DNA of 64,000 bases from Rhododendron vialii. Lineage: Eukaryota; Streptophyta; Magnoliopsida; Ericales; Ericaceae. This document shows positions 1 to 12,495 of this stretch, in pieces. The stretch spans positions 2,418,501-2,482,500 of the forward strand of contig NC_080565.1 of NCBI RefSeq assembly GCF_030253575.1. The letters are read 5' to 3'. A model generated the notes under the pieces. The model was not told where the DNA came from and ran no database searches. It was given only the letters and a program-made list of their open reading frames with translations. The translations under genes and the position numbers were made by a program. How positions within the stretch are numbered: the stretch's first letter is position 1; every line of letters starts with the position of its first letter.

Positions 1-41
1 CTTAAGGATCAGCTCCTCTGTCTGTACCAGAGCGTTCAAAC

Positions 42-113
42 CCAGGATTTTAGCTCCTTGACAATACGTTTGCAAGTGGACGTTTTGATTTTCAAGTTTC
101 TAAGAGCAGCCAT
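42..113 (-). CDS. TFCA: Tubulin-folding cofactor A, first exon (partial, runs off the window)
   Basis: Read on the minus strand from the ATG at 113-111, the peptide begins MAALRNLKIKTSTCKRIVKE, which I recognise as the conserved N-terminus of tubulin-specific chaperone A (Arabidopsis KIESEL). That small three-helix protein captures beta-tubulin during tubulin heterodimer folding in the cytosol. About 24 codons are visible before the frame meets a TGA; a GT just after codon 24 (positions 41-40) can serve as the intron donor, so the remaining exons should lie left of the window. Codon 24 would be Trp where relatives have Tyr, so the exact splice point is unsure. A pyrimidine-rich leader lies at 120-200. 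A truncated pseudogene is the alternative. Confidence 0.6.
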
Positions 114-589
114 GTTAATTAACCCTGTGAAGAGTGAAAGGAGGCAATCAACCCCATTTTATTACACTCCCCTTTTCACAACTAAATCCCTTTTTTTTAT
201 CCTCTCTTGTGATGTGAATTTACAAAATTAACATTTCATTTGTCTACCATTTCCACACTTTAAAGGACAACATAGTATAGTCGCATCACAATCACAAAAA
301 TACTAAAAGGGAGTGCGGTTATATAAAAAAGAAAAAGAAAAAGGGTACGGTGTGAAAAACACTACCCGATAACAAAACCTGATTAATTATGGACATAAGA
401 ACCAAAATTCAGTGTTGAGAACAGAAGAAACCGATACAGACTAGCAAACACATTAAGGTGGTTGGGTGACAACACTAGTATTGATCAGAGAAACAGCAAA
501 TTGGTGATCCCGTGCAGAGGTGCGAATGTAACGAAAAGCCTTTCGTCCACCCATACCAGTTTCAATCTTAAATAGATACATAGGTAGAG
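114..589. other. Intergenic: TFCA leader and 3' flank of the F-box exon
   Basis: This is AT-rich sequence between two minus-strand genes. No open frame, RNA gene or repeat is recognisable. The right part probably holds the 3' UTR of the FBD exon. Confidence 0.5.
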
Positions 590-1021
590 CTAAACTATCA
601 CTAATTTAGCTGCAGGAGGTAGCTGCTTCGCACTTTCTCTAGCCGCTTCCACTTTTTCTGGAAACATAAAATCAACAGGACAATGATGGAGGTGAGGATC
701 AATGGTTATGCTTTTGAGGCTCAAGGCAGCATTCTCTAGCAAGTATATCGCAAGCTCAAGCTCAGCCGGATGCCCAGAAAAACCAAAGAGTTCCACCATC
801 TCAAGGCACATGTACCAACAACTCTGTTTGCCGCGGTTGTGTCTTGAATGCAGAGGAAAGTTCGGATCAGCAGCTTTAAAATACTTCATATCTGCCTTAC
901 TTGGCTTTCTTCCCGAAACCCTTTTCCACCTATCACACATATATTCGGGGCAGTCATACCATCCTCTTTCAGCGTACTGCAACGCATGGTTAGTCACCGC
1001 GAGCCTAAATAAATTATTCAT
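590..1021 (-). CDS. FBD-type C-terminal region of an F-box/LRR protein (single exon or gene fragment)
   Basis: The 143-residue frame ends with hallmarks of the FBD domain found at the C-terminus of plant F-box/LRR proteins: a hydrophobic strand around residues 74-82 (EMVELFGFS), then the helix ELELAIYLLENA, a strand SITIDP, and the terminal AARESAKQLPPAAKLVIV. Such proteins are substrate-recognition subunits of SCF ubiquitin ligases. No F-box or leucine-rich repeats are seen in the next 2 kb upstream (1022-3100). This is therefore either a last exon whose partners are lost or a free-standing fragment. The Met at 1021 is simply the first in frame; an upstream splice acceptor such as the AG near 1030 is also possible. 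Expression is unknown. Confidence 0.5.
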   Translation of the reverse strand: MNNLFRLAVTNHALQYAERGWYDCPEYMCDRWKRVSGRKPSKADMKYFKAADPNFPLHSRHNRGKQSCWYMCLEMVELFGFSGHPAELELAIYLLENAALSLKSITIDPHLHHCPVDFMFPEKVEAARESAKQLPPAAKLVIV

Positions 1022-3280
1022 CGTTCCTCTATCCTCTAATTCCTATGTAATACTTTACAGATTTCATACAATGCTACTACCTACACAGATTTGTGCATAG
1101 ATTCTGGGCACAGATTATGGTATATGTCCCACCACGGGTCCATATTGTATTTTTTCTAGTGCCGCTGTTTTTTTTTTATTATTATTTCTCCTATGATACA
1201 TAAGTTTTAGTATATTCATTTGGAATATGGCTCTCTAGAAATTAAAAGATTTAATTTTGATACACTGACGCCACTTCCCCTGTTCATAATTCCACAACTA
1301 TTCTACGGAAGTCATAGACGCTTTTAAATTGCACTAGAGGCCAGGGCACACGTGAGTGCAAGTTGGATATTCACAACATTTTTGTAAAAATGCTTCCCAT
1401 TTATTGTTTGATCAAATTTTCACAAATGTTGTGAAGATTTGACTTGCACACACATCGCATTTGCCCGAGCCTCTAGTAGGGCTTTAAAGGAGACCAATTT
1501 GTTCTGTCAAATTTGGTTCCCCACTCACAGTCGAGGCATGAGAAGAGAGTGATTGGTGAGTCAAATCGTGCATATATAAGCATATATAGATGTGGATATA
1601 AAAGAGTACAAAACAATTTTTTTGTTTTTGTAATCCCGTGCATCGAACGGGCGTGATGGTAGATATATTCGTGCATGTATCCGTCCGGCCAATTATCAAA
1701 TGGCAACAAAACTACATCTTCAAAAATAACCCACAAAACTACATCTTCAGGTTACATGATCATGCCAAAAAAATGAACGAAGAAAAATAGAAAACGATAA
1801 ATCCAAAAGTAGGTAAATGAATGAGTACAGAAAAGAGCTATGGGTTGTAGATGAAGGTACAAACCTATTCAAAGTTGTTGATATTTGGCAGACTTCTTCA
1901 CAAAAATGGTCCCTCTGGCTCCCTCTTTCTCATGTGAGGTGTTATTTGGCAGTTTTTTTCTATGAAACTAACCGGTAAAGTTGAACTGTTAAATGGACGG
2001 AGCAGTTGAAGGAAAAAGGGGTGTTTTGAGGACATCTGGACATGTAGTGGGTGGTAACTATTTTTGGGAGTTTTTTTTTTGTGTGTTAACTGTTTTTGGG
2101 AGTTTTTTTTGTGTGTTAAAATGTCTAATATATCTTCACAATTAACTATTTTGTTTTGTGTGTTTTTTCTCTTTAGAGGGTATTTTAGGAAAGGAAAATA
2201 CTTCTACATGATAGGGGAGACACCAAACTGGTGCTCCTCCTTTATATATTAGAATAGCTATTACTACTACTAAATACGAATCCAAAAAACGATGAGTAAG
2301 ACCTAGAGTGGCCTTTTCCTGCTGTATGTTTGGCATAACACGGATGCGAAACGTAAGACAAGATTTACTTTTGGGCAGGGCTATAAAAGGCTTTGCTCCT
2401 ACTTTAATTGGGCCCCTTGAAAACTATGTTACCCGGACTCTTCTAATCTAAAAGTATAAAGTACCTGTGTTGGACACTTGCGACACTCCAACACGGGATG
2501 GGATTCACGTCCTGTGTATGTGGTTGGACACTGACATTCACCTAGAAAACATATTTTGCAAGTTGAACTTACATTGAACTATGCATAGAGCTCTTATAGA
2601 ACTCAAGGAATTCCCTAACCCACATCATAAACACCGTTTATCCGAGAAAAGAAACGAAATACATAATATGGATATTTTGCTGTGCACCCGTGTCCTTGAG
2701 ATGTGAACTAGATGAATCCGATGACAAGCACCCTAACCCGACACTTGTACCCGAGTCCATGTAGCACAGCTTGCCAGTAGATCGAGGGATCAGTCCCCCA
2801 AATTATGCGATCTGTCAAGTATCGAAATCACCAATATAGGCAAATCACCACCCTAAGTATGAGGTTCAAAACAGATTCAGTTGGTTTATTCTCAGCACAA
2901 ATAGGAAATGACCAGCAGAACCATGGTTAGCCAGAACTCCAACCCAAATGAAACTAGATATAAAACACAGTTCTTTTAGGCTCACTGGTCATCTCCACAA
3001 ATTCAATATGCAGTCAATGGTTTCATGTGGCCAGGAACTATCGAACGAAAGCCATATTTGCTTCAATGGCCTTTAAGCCTTACAACACAGGAAAAGAGCA
3101 AAAAAAGGGAAACTCTCAATCATTTTCTTCTCATAATATCATATTCATCTCATATTTAAACATATCCTCCAATAATTGTACACTACATGTTCTGCAAAAT
3201 TTCTTCTTTGAGTATGTATGTTCACTAAAGTTCTGCACTTTAGAAAAGAATAAAAACAAATTATGATGTGGTACTTCACC
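1022..3280. other. Intergenic, no gene recognised
   Basis: Short open frames here have no protein-like composition or family resemblance. The stretch holds poly-T runs, a short near-duplicate of a TGTGTGTTAACTGTTTTT-like motif near 2070-2120, and AT-rich sequence. The right end probably includes the 3' UTR of the minus-strand hnRNP gene. Confidence 0.45.
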
Positions 3281-3292
3281 GCTATTTGTCTC

Positions 3293-3585
3293 TCTTAGTC
3301 TGTTGGTAAAACTATAAACACCAACATAACCGGGAAAACTGTTGACAGGAAGATGCGAAGTTCCATTGCTGGTCCCAAATCCAAAAGAACCAGATTCCTG
3401 TCTCTCAGAGTGTGTCAAACGCCACGTTTGTTGGAGGGTCCTCATTACCTGAATTACCAACGCAAAAAGTCTCCAAAACTCAGCATCACCATAATTTGAT
3501 GCAACACTCGAGAATAAGCGGGGCCGATTTTGCAGTACTTCCTCCATAACCTCTCCCTCCAAAACGATAGTTGCTATCGCCACCT
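3293..3585 (-). pseudogene. Out-of-frame remnant of the hnRNP C-terminus
   Basis: Directly after the TAG that ends the hnRNP frame, the minus strand reads on in another frame as a Gly-rich block (GGDSNYRFGGRGYGG, about 3580-3537). It then changes frame again into a stretch ending ESGSFGFGTSNGT and SFPGYVGVYSFTNR. Those last motifs match the conserved end of At3g07810-like proteins. The Gly-rich block also resembles GGDNNYGLGGGGYGRN, encoded about 143 bp upstream inside exon 2, so a local tandem duplication with small indels probably created the early stop. Alternatively an unseen intron rejoins the frames. The conserved tail is therefore present but not reachable in a simple reading. Confidence 0.55.
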
Positions 3586-5327
3586 CTAACTAGAAAAGTA
3601 AGTGTTTGAGCTTGACCCTTCTTGTTTGAACAAACCCTCTACTTCAAATGGTGAGCGGGCTCCACTAGTCACAATATTTCTTCCATACCCTCCCCCGCCC
3701 AAACCATAGTTATTGTCGCCACCTCCATAACCAATATTTCTACCATGACTAGCTGCATTACTTCCACCCTCAGGTGAAATTGGAGAAGATCCCCAATTGA
3801 CCCAATTGTTGGAAAAGGTTCCCCCCACAGTTCCACTTCCGGAAACCCCATAGGGACTTGAAGGAGTTGAGCTTGTTCCGTGATTAATACCTCCGTTTTC
3901 CCACAAATTCCGAGTCCCTGAGCTAAAAAACGAAGTGTTCCGTCCATTCCAACCATCATACCCAACAGGAATGCTAGACCTATTTGAATTACCGATAAGA
4001 TAAGGGTCCAATCCCGGTCCATAGCTCAAAGTACTATTGAAACTTGCTGTAACCCCGAAATTTGGGCTCAACCTTGGTTCAAAGTTCAAACCCATTCCAT
4101 AACCAGAACCAAATGGAGCAAACCCACTTCGACCACCAGTGATTGGACTGAATCTGCTATCCATTCTAAGACCATAACGTCCAACTGTACTTGGAGAGTA
4201 CCCTTGACTGTAGCCATTTAGGAAGTTATTCCTAGCCAACCCATAGTTATATCCACCAAGTGGACTTTGGGTAGGGCCTGGTGACATCTCTTTGGGGACC
4301 GCTCGCTTGACCTCAACCAGTTTACCATTCAGCTCATGGAACGTTTTAAGTAAAACTTTGTCCACTGCGTCCTCAGAATCATAGGTGATGAATCCAAAGC
4401 CTCTTGGTCTCCGAGTGTTGTGATCATACATCACTGCGACATCCGTGATGGTCCCAAACTGATCAAAATACATCTTGAAGTCACTCTCTGTGACTGTGGA
4501 AGCTAAGCCTCCAACAAATATCTTCCTTGTGCGCCCTGGACCAGGAGAACCCTGAATGCTACCACTGCTTCTACTCATTGTGCTCTGGTCATCCCTTGGA
4601 ACAGCCTTCTTTGCCTCCACCTGAAAATTAAGAACCCATGGTTATTACCAGACTCAACAAGACATCGTGAATGTGAACACCTAGACATTGCCTATATCAT
4701 AATGGTATGAAAAAGAGCAACAGAAACAGGAATAAAGAGCGATAAATACTTTTAGCTCAAATTTGGGATTGAAGGACAATTGGCCACATCAACAAAATCA
4801 AAGAACTTTGAGAAATTAGACTCCCATCTATGAAGATATATCCTAATTCCCCTTATTATCAAGCAAAATGATACTACGTGACTAGCTTAGATATGCTAAT
4901 GCAATAAGCCTAAACATTGTTGACTCATTATTGGGTTGACCAGAAACAACTTATATTAAGCTCAAAGTGAGATTCAGTTGAGTTGACTCCGTATCAAACT
5001 ACCTAAAGTTTGCGAAATTACATAATGTATGCAGGCCTCAGGTATGAGGATAACACAGCAAAGAGACAATTGAGCAATAAATTGACTGATGAATCGGCAA
5101 ATTACCATTCGGCCATCAATGATGTGTTTCTCCTGAAGTACTCTCTGTGCCGCTGCAGGGTCAGCAAAGACAACGAAACCAAAACCACGAGCGCGACCTG
5201 TGCTTCGGTCCCTCACACTTACTGCTTCTAAAACTTCCCCATAACAACTAAAATACTCCTTCAAACATTCTCCATCTGTGTCCCGAGAAATTCCTCCAAT
5301 GAACACTTTTCCAAGATCCGATTGCAT
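3586..5327 (-). CDS. Heterogeneous nuclear ribonucleoprotein 1-like (two RRMs, Gly-rich tail)
   Basis: This is a Musashi/hnRNP-like RNA-binding protein closest to the Arabidopsis At3g07810 type, expected in nuclear or cytoplasmic mRNA processing. Exon 1 is 5327-5106 (74 codons, start MQSDLGKVFIGG). The donor reads ATG|GTAATT and the acceptor CAG|GTGGAGG, so intron 4621-5105 is removed. Exon 2 is 4620-3586 (344 codons), giving 418 residues. RRM1 has RNP2 KVFIGG (7-12) and RNP1 RARGFGFVVF (45-54). RRM2 has RNP2 IFVGGL (108-113) and RNP1 RPRGFGFITY (145-154). The linker EAKKAVPRDDQ and the post-RRM2 motif VEVKRAVPKEMSPGP are family signatures, followed by a Gly/Ser/Asn-rich tail. An acceptor at 5333-5332 just upstream of the ATG implies a 5' UTR intron. 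The tail stops about 75 residues earlier than I expect; see the feature at 3293-3585. Confidence 0.9.
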
Positions 5328-7100
5328 TTTCCTACAACAAAAGATTTATTTCATTGATACAACTGCTAAGTTCTACCTAATATTGAGCACGGCCACTAAC
5401 CAAACCAAACCGAACCTTGTGACCCAATCAATTGGGGTTGGCTACATGATCTTTGTGAACAAGGAACAATTTTCTAGCTAATTCGATGTATACTATTAAA
5501 TGAAGCAGGAAAACTGATCACAATATAAACAACGCAACTCCAATACAGATGAAGATAAAAACAATCAAACAACAATTATACCTTATTCTAAATTAAATTA
5601 CAGGTAACCCGGACAAGAGTCACGATCGTCTCATACTGCCTTGCTATCCTGGGATTCACCCCAAAACATCCATGCTACCTAGATCAATTGACATAGAATT
5701 CAGCACCCCTGGAAAAACCAGACTGTGAAATCAATCCCACAAACTTTTTACCAAGTTCAAACACAAATAGCTAAAAGATCATTACCCAGATCGAGATATT
5801 GGCAAATCTGCCCCAATCGTTAAAACCCATATGTGATATCTTGAAAAAAAAAAAGATCCAAGAGAAATATGGCAATTGTGGGTGGACATAAATACGAATA
5901 GACCAAAAAGATGGAAATGGAAATGGAAGGATGTGTCATCGGTGACAAAAAGAAAGATGGTGTAGTAATTAGTTTCTATCTGTAGGTTTTCTTTTTTCGA
6001 AACAATATTCAAAACAAATTTTGCTAGCAGATTATAAAAAATCGTACTTAGAAAAGGAAGTGGAAAGAGGAAATGGGGAACATGTTCCATATGATAAAGG
6101 GAAGAATCGGTTGTTCTCCAATCCGTGCCTTCTATACTCATTGGAAAATTCCTACTATGGAGTTTATGGCTTTTGTATGTGCATGTTGTGATTGGTTGAT
6201 TGTGTTGACTTTAAGTTTTCATCCTACTATTCAAATAGGACCCTCACTGCTTTAGATTTTATTTTTTGCTCGACCTCAATGCTTTAGATTGGGGTGTTTT
6301 GTTTTGTTTGAAATTGTAGTAGCTTTTGGTGGTAAAGCATGGAGATGAATCATTGGCCAAAAGTGCACCAAATTGCTCATGGATTGTGTCCTGCGTAACC
6401 AATTTAGAAAAAGACCACACATTTCATACTGAGATTATGGCATATTATATAGAGGGGCAATACATGGTGCGAAATTGCAGAACATGTTTTCACACAACTC
6501 TTCCAGAAAAAAAGGTTCACTCAATCATGTATGAGATCAACAAAATGCCATGATACAACATATCATCCTCGATGCTGGTGGAAAGTGAAAGCATCAAGGT
6601 GATCGAATTAATCTACCCAACTCTGTCGATCAAGCCAGCTTAAGATTAGCAATACTTTATCCATGCTTCTCTAATGCAGTGACGTGTTGATTAAGTTTCT
6701 TATCACGGTCACTATTGCAAAAGGAATAGAAGAAGATAAAGAGAGGTGTTTATTTCTTTACTTGTTTTCCTTCAATACGACAGTCCAATAGTCTTCGACC
6801 CAAAACATTTCCGTTATTATGGACATACATTTCCGAGCACCCCCTAGCAACTTCACTGATTCTGTCTTCAAACAAGACTCACAACATTCTTTGGTGTTTT
6901 ACCCAAGCACTGGATCTGTGCACACCCACTTATAACTAAAAACTATTCAAATGCACAATCCTATGGAAATTTACTTCAAATTATCAGGATTAGGGTCCAA
7001 CAGTGACTTGGAACGTCAAAAAAACATGTCATTCTTTCCCCTTTTGCCATTGAGATTAACTTATTCACTGATCCCCTGTAAAACCCTCGGTTACAGACAA
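5328..7100. promoter_or_regulatory. 5' UTR intron and promoter region of the hnRNP gene; otherwise gene-free
   Basis: A pyrimidine-rich tract and AG acceptor (minus strand, 5333-5332) lie five bases upstream of the hnRNP ATG, so the leader is interrupted by an intron. A plausible donor GGGTAATGATC lies near 5785 on the minus strand. Beyond that I see AT-rich sequence and only chance open frames. Confidence 0.45.
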
Positions 7101-7542
7101 CTACTTAATGGGTGTAGCGCCAGTCAGACTCGGTAAACTCAACCAACCTGCTTCTTCCTCCCACCTTCACTCTCCCTCACCAAATAACCTCCATCTCCCT
7201 TTCCGGTTTCCCCTGGTGGACTCTCTACGGAACTCATCCTTACCGACAGGTGACCAGCAAAGAGGAACCTCTCCCTTTACCCGGCCTTCAGACCCCATAT
7301 TCCTCCGCTTGTCATCCTCCCGTACACCACCACCGATCACTGCCACATCTATCCATCCTTCATCCCTCACCACTGCTCATGGTATCTTTTGCCAAACCCA
7401 CCCACAAAAATCAAAATACTTATCTGGATAAGATACCCAACTATGCGTGTGATCTGTATACATAGTTAAATAGGTAAATCAGATAGAAAGGAGAGAGATT
7501 AAAATCGGTTGTTGCCGGTCTAGATTGGGCTTTAATGGTGGT

Positions 7543-7981
7543 GGTATAATGGGTTTATGTGGTAGTGGGTGGTCTTGTTGTGGTGTTTGCATGGCAATGA
7601 GGGGGAAATGATCAAGGTAGCATGGGGAGAACTCTGACTGCTGTAGGGGATATATTAGATCTGGGACTGGCTAGAGGGAGAGGAAAGAAAGGGCGTTGAA
7701 TGTGGCCCTGTAATGGTGGTCTGGCAATGACACTGACTACTGTGGAAGGAAATGAGAAAGCGGTATAATGGGTTTATGTGGTAGTGGGTGGTCTTGTTGT
7801 GGTGTTTGCATGGCAATGAGGGGGAAATGATCAAGGTAGCATGGGGAGAACTCTGAATGCTGCAGGGGATATATTAGATCTGGGATTGGCTAGAGGGAGA
7901 GGAAAGAAAGGGCGTTGAATGTGGCCCTGTAATGGTGTTCTGGCAATGACGCTGACTACCGTGGAAGGAAATGAGAAAGCG
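7543..7981. repeat. Direct tandem duplication, about 219-bp unit x 2
   Basis: The unit beginning GGTATAATGGGTTTATGTGG starts at 7543 and again at 7762. The two copies are nearly identical, differing at scattered single bases, and both end in GAGAAAGC. No coding content is visible. The high identity suggests a recent local duplication. Confidence 0.85.
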
Positions 7982-10900
7982 GTGAAGAGAGAAAAAAGGG
8001 AAAGGGTGGAGAGAGGGAACCTCAGGGGAAAATGTCAGGAATCTTAAGTTTAGGTGTTTTGGCAACTTTGCTTCAGTTTTCCTGAATCATTTGCTTCAAG
8101 GATCAGCCGTGAAAAAGTTAATCTTTCCAACTACATAATTAAGTATGCCTTTTACTTGCAGTAAATGAGTATATCTTCTGTATTAGAACCACAAGGAGAA
8201 CAAACCCGTAATTTATGAACCGACGTATCCCTTTAAATATCTTAAACGATGTCTCAGTTGTATGTCTAAGTGATGAGCACTAACATACTCCATCAAACAA
8301 GTGATAACACCTTATACTGTGGTCTCTACTCAGGAAAAGCCAAACGTAAATAAGTTATCAAACTATTCCTTCCAAATGAATATGAACTACAAAAGTACCT
8401 AGGAATGATGTTATTTTCCCATTCTCAGTTTCAGGAAACTTCAATGCCCCACACTTTTTATCAACAAGGAGAAATTTAATCGAAATAAGAAAGAAGTTAA
8501 ACAAGAGAGTTTAACGAAGGGGAAATGCTTTTTGGCTCCAGGACCCTTACGGAACAAGAGATACAGTAAATATCTCCAACATGCATCGACGTGGGTGACC
8601 ACAGCAAACTTGATGTGTATAAGATACTGGAAGAAATGGGACTGATACATAGACTACTTAAAAGTGACAATTTCTAAGCAATTAGAGCGAAAACAAGAAA
8701 TACATAGTAGTACCGTGTTCCTACAGCTTCCACAAAAGTTAGAGGTGATTGGTGAAGACAAGACTCCCCAAGGTGACAGTGCCTCCCTTTCCAAGAATCC
8801 ATTGCTTATATCTTTGTTAATACATCAAGCAGCATTTCCCTCTCCCTCTCTTTCTCAAGTATTCAGTTCTCAACTTGTCGCTCTACAGTACCTACAAATC
8901 AGTTACTCAAAACTTTCCGAAATACCACAAAAATGGCATTTGGCCAAGAAAGTAGCCGATAAATCCGAAAATTCAAACCAAAAAATTAGATTACAACATA
9001 TAAGTACACGGGCAATAACCTATTAATCCTCAAATCTCCGGAGTTTGGTGGTAAAGCTATCAATCTCTCTCAATAAAACATTCTTCGAGCCAATGTTTTA
9101 AAAACACAAGCCGGACCATCCAGCTCAACTGGATAATTCGCCAACCGGATTCCGGTCAGGAGAAACCACTTGAACTGTTTGCGCTAAAGAACCTGATTAT
9201 TTCGCTAAAAAACTGCCAAACCAGTGACTGATCCAGTGACCGTCGGAAGACTCAAAACGATTCCAACCAGATTGCTAGCAGTGCAGATGCAACTTATAAG
9301 AGCAAATACATACAATTTGTATTTCCGGTTTTAAGGTACTTACAGTGTCAGGGTTCAATTCCAGCAATCCTTTACCCGGTTGGTTTAATAGATTGCTCCA
9401 CAGTTTTGTTTCTCAATATATTATTTTCAAAACCTTTCTCTCTCTCGCTTCCCGGGGCGGCTCCAGGGTTTAAGTGCATCTCACCTTCTTTCCTTTATCA
9501 CTTTGGAGCCATGTGAGGTGAAAGTATCATGTATTAAATGAGAGAAAGAAGCGAGGAATCCTCTTATTTAGTCCAACTCTCCCACTCTAGTCGTTGCCTT
9601 TCTTTCTATTGCTTCGAAAGTAGTTGCTTCATTTTAGCCACTCAAATTTTCAGTAATCACTTTTATTTCTCAACGAGGGGCATCGTCTTCTAGAAATCGT
9701 AGCTATTCTTAGCATGATTCTGGGAAACCTCGTTGCTAAGCATAAAACGTCCACAGGTCAAATCAGATATGTAATTATCGGCATAATTGTTAGAGACTTA
9801 AATGATGGATATGCTTGACAAAAAGATTAGTTTCACTCTCTAAATAATCCGTGAAACCAAAGCTGTTAAGTCCTAATCCCCAGAAATCTCAACGAATTTC
9901 GTTGTTCTGAACAAACTAAAAATTCCAAATCACAAACCTCTCCACATACCAAATTCTGTTTTCTTCAGGTGGGAAAAATTCCAACAACGTTCAAAACTAA
10001 TACAATGCATCCATAATTGCTATACGCATACAGATATACATCTATTACCTATTACTATCTATCTATTACCTGTTACTATCATAAAGGGTAAGTGAGTTTG
10101 AGGCTGACCCACATTTTTATTTCCTAATAAACTACCCCTTTTAAGTGCCAAAATAAAACTGTTTTCTTCTCCCCTCTTTTCTACTTCCAGAAATAAGAAA
10201 AGAAAGTGCTATGATTTCTCGTCAAATCTCATCATTTTTGTGGTGAGAAACAACATAAGTGTTGCATTTACACACATTCCTCGTCATTTCTCACCCGTTT
10301 ATCCGAACAAATTGTGAATATCTCTTCTCTATTCTTTTCTTTTCTCACCAAATCCCTCAATCCAAAGGAGCTATCAATCTCGATGGACGATTTTTCTCTG
10401 TTCGGCTTTTGCACAACACCCGGACGTCTAGTATACAAAAATAGACAGAGAGCGCGGTGGGATTACCTGAAAATTCATAGGGGAGATTGGGTTGATGAAA
10501 TGCAGACTCCAATTGGAGAAATGGGTTGTAATGATCGCTGCTTGTAACAGCGATAATAAGAGAGGATTCTGTATACAGAAATAAATAGAGAAAAGGAAGG
10601 AGACGATTCTCCATAAAAAAGACAAATGGTGGACATAAATGGATTGCTGAAACTGAGGGATCGATTCAACAACCCTGGTTGTGATTAGCTCAGACAACAC
10701 CCGTTCCTTCTCCCATGTTGGGATCCCGAAATTTAATACCCACCACTTCTACCATTATGTTAATTTATCCGTATACGCGTTTGTTACTCTATTTTGTGAA
10801 GTTTTGTTCTTCTGCCCCTCAAATCCTCATTTACCAAAAAAGAAAAAAAAGAAAAAAAATTGGAGTATGTAAACTCATGTTAGATGCGGCTCTTGTCTTA

Positions 10901-12390
10901 ACTAGGAGTGGGTATCGTGTCGTGTCATCTCGCGTTCGTGACAGAATTTTCTAAATTCTAATCCGACTTATTTAGCTTAACGTGTCGAGTTATATTAGTA
11001 TTCTGTGTCAGAAATAGCTGACCTTAACCCGTTAACTTCGTGTCGGGTTCTCCTATCGTGTCGAAAATTTTCACCCTTACTCTTAGCCCATCTCGTTGTA
11101 CCCCTTGACTTTCAAAGAAAAGATTTGGGATTCGAGTCCATAGAGAGACATCGAACCCCCTAGATGTTAACTAGATAATTTTCCACTAACACCCCACTGA
11201 TGTATACAATATGATGTAGGACAAAAATGAGGAATTTTTGTATTTTATTTTTATTGTTTTAGAATAAGATTTTGATTAGAAATATTTTCGTTTAGATTAG
11301 AATTATTAACTTTCCGTATTCAGTTTGATTTTGATTTCTATCTTTATTAGGATTCTTGGTCTACAAAAATTAGGATTTTATTTTAATTAATTAGAAAATG
11401 TATTTTATTTAATGCCGCTTGTTTTGGCATGATTTATTATTTCTTTTACTGTAGGATTTCTAAGTTTAGGATCTTATAAAAATGACTGTAATATATTCAA
11501 TTATTAAACTTTTAAGCTTTTTATCAATAATATTCAGAGATTCTCTCTTTCTTTCTTGTGCGCAAGATTTGCTCGTTGCGACGAGTTGTTTATCTCGTTT
11601 GAACTAGCACGCTAACTAGACTCTCATGTATTTCGTTGCGTCAAAATATCCAGTCTAACTCTATTGTGGTATTCAAATGGAAGACGTTAAGATACTTATT
11701 TTCTAATCCTAGCCCATCGATACGCACCTCCACATATTGGATCGAGCCATTTGGTTCGACCGCTTATTTTCATTTCCCTACACAAAATCATCCACAAATA
11801 TTACATTCCACAATAGGAGTTTCAATAGAGGGGGCCGGTTCAATTCTTCAATTTTTAACTCATAAACAGACAATCCAAGAAAAAGAAATATTATTTGCAA
11901 TTTTGCATACCAATGGCTTAGTTGCTTATTCTTTGTTGGTTTTCTTTACAAATTAAGCAACTCAACCCCGCAAAAAATCTAATTGAACCAAACGGTACCT
12001 AAAAACGTAGGTGCTCTCAAAGGGCACTTCTGTGAAAGCTCTAAAATACCAACAGGTCATAAAAGGCCAATTATTGGGTACTCCCGGAGTATCATGTGTC
12101 ATTGTCATGTGATATTTTACACAAATAAAAAGATTGTCACCTCACAATGGGAGTCACTCGTTGTATCTCAAGCACTCATAAAAGTGAATGACAATATTCT
12201 TACTAAATAATTTGTCACTGCATAAATGGTTGGGAGTACCGAGTAGGTAGCGCCACGTGGTACTCTGGAAACAGCGAATAAGTACTCGGCATAAAAGGCT
12301 ACCAATAGAACTCATCCTAAAAAACGGTAAACGTTGAATCTCAAAGATTCCATGCTCAAAATAGTATAAGTTACAAGGCTTTCCTATTCC
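7982..12390. other. Intergenic, repeat remnants only
   Basis: The stretch contains AT-rich sequence, poly-A/G runs (10838-10860), a Tourist-like or foldback remnant around 10200-10380 whose inner sequence (TTTCTC...GTGAGAAAC) recurs near 45230-45410, and the LTR-like stretch listed separately. The open frames look like chance. No RNA gene was recognised. Confidence 0.4.
11215..11640 (+). repeat. LTR-like remnant (possible solo LTR)
   Basis: The composition resembles plant LTRs: a T-rich body, a TATA-like box in CTTATAAAAATGACTG near 11474, then TCAATTATTAAACTTTT and a pyrimidine-rich end. I could not find convincing TG/CA ends with a target-site duplication, so the boundaries are approximate and the call is tentative. 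Confidence 0.3.
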
Positions 12391-12393
12391 TCA

Positions 12394-12455
12394 ACCTCTC
12401 CCTCTCCTCTCCTCTCCTCTCCTCTCCCTCTCTCTTTCTCTCTCTTCCTCTCAAA
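12394..12455 (+). promoter_or_regulatory. CT-rich leader of the membrane-protein gene
   Basis: A run of CTCTCC/CTCTCT repeats lies 40-100 bp upstream of the ATG at 12496. Such CT tracts are common in plant 5' UTRs. No clear TATA box was pinned down. Confidence 0.4.
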
Positions 12456-12495
12456 AGACCGAAGAGCAGAGGGAAAAGAGGAAAATACAACCATT

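Noticed and set aside
7108-7431. 107-codon frame rich in Pro/Ser
   Set aside because: Composition follows the local CT-rich sequence, both strands are open, and no domain is visible.
9119-9365. tRNA/SINE-like A and B boxes (CAGCTCAACTGG and GGTTCAATTCC)
   Set aside because: They are about 225 bp apart with no cloverleaf between them and no poly-A end or target duplication that I can see.
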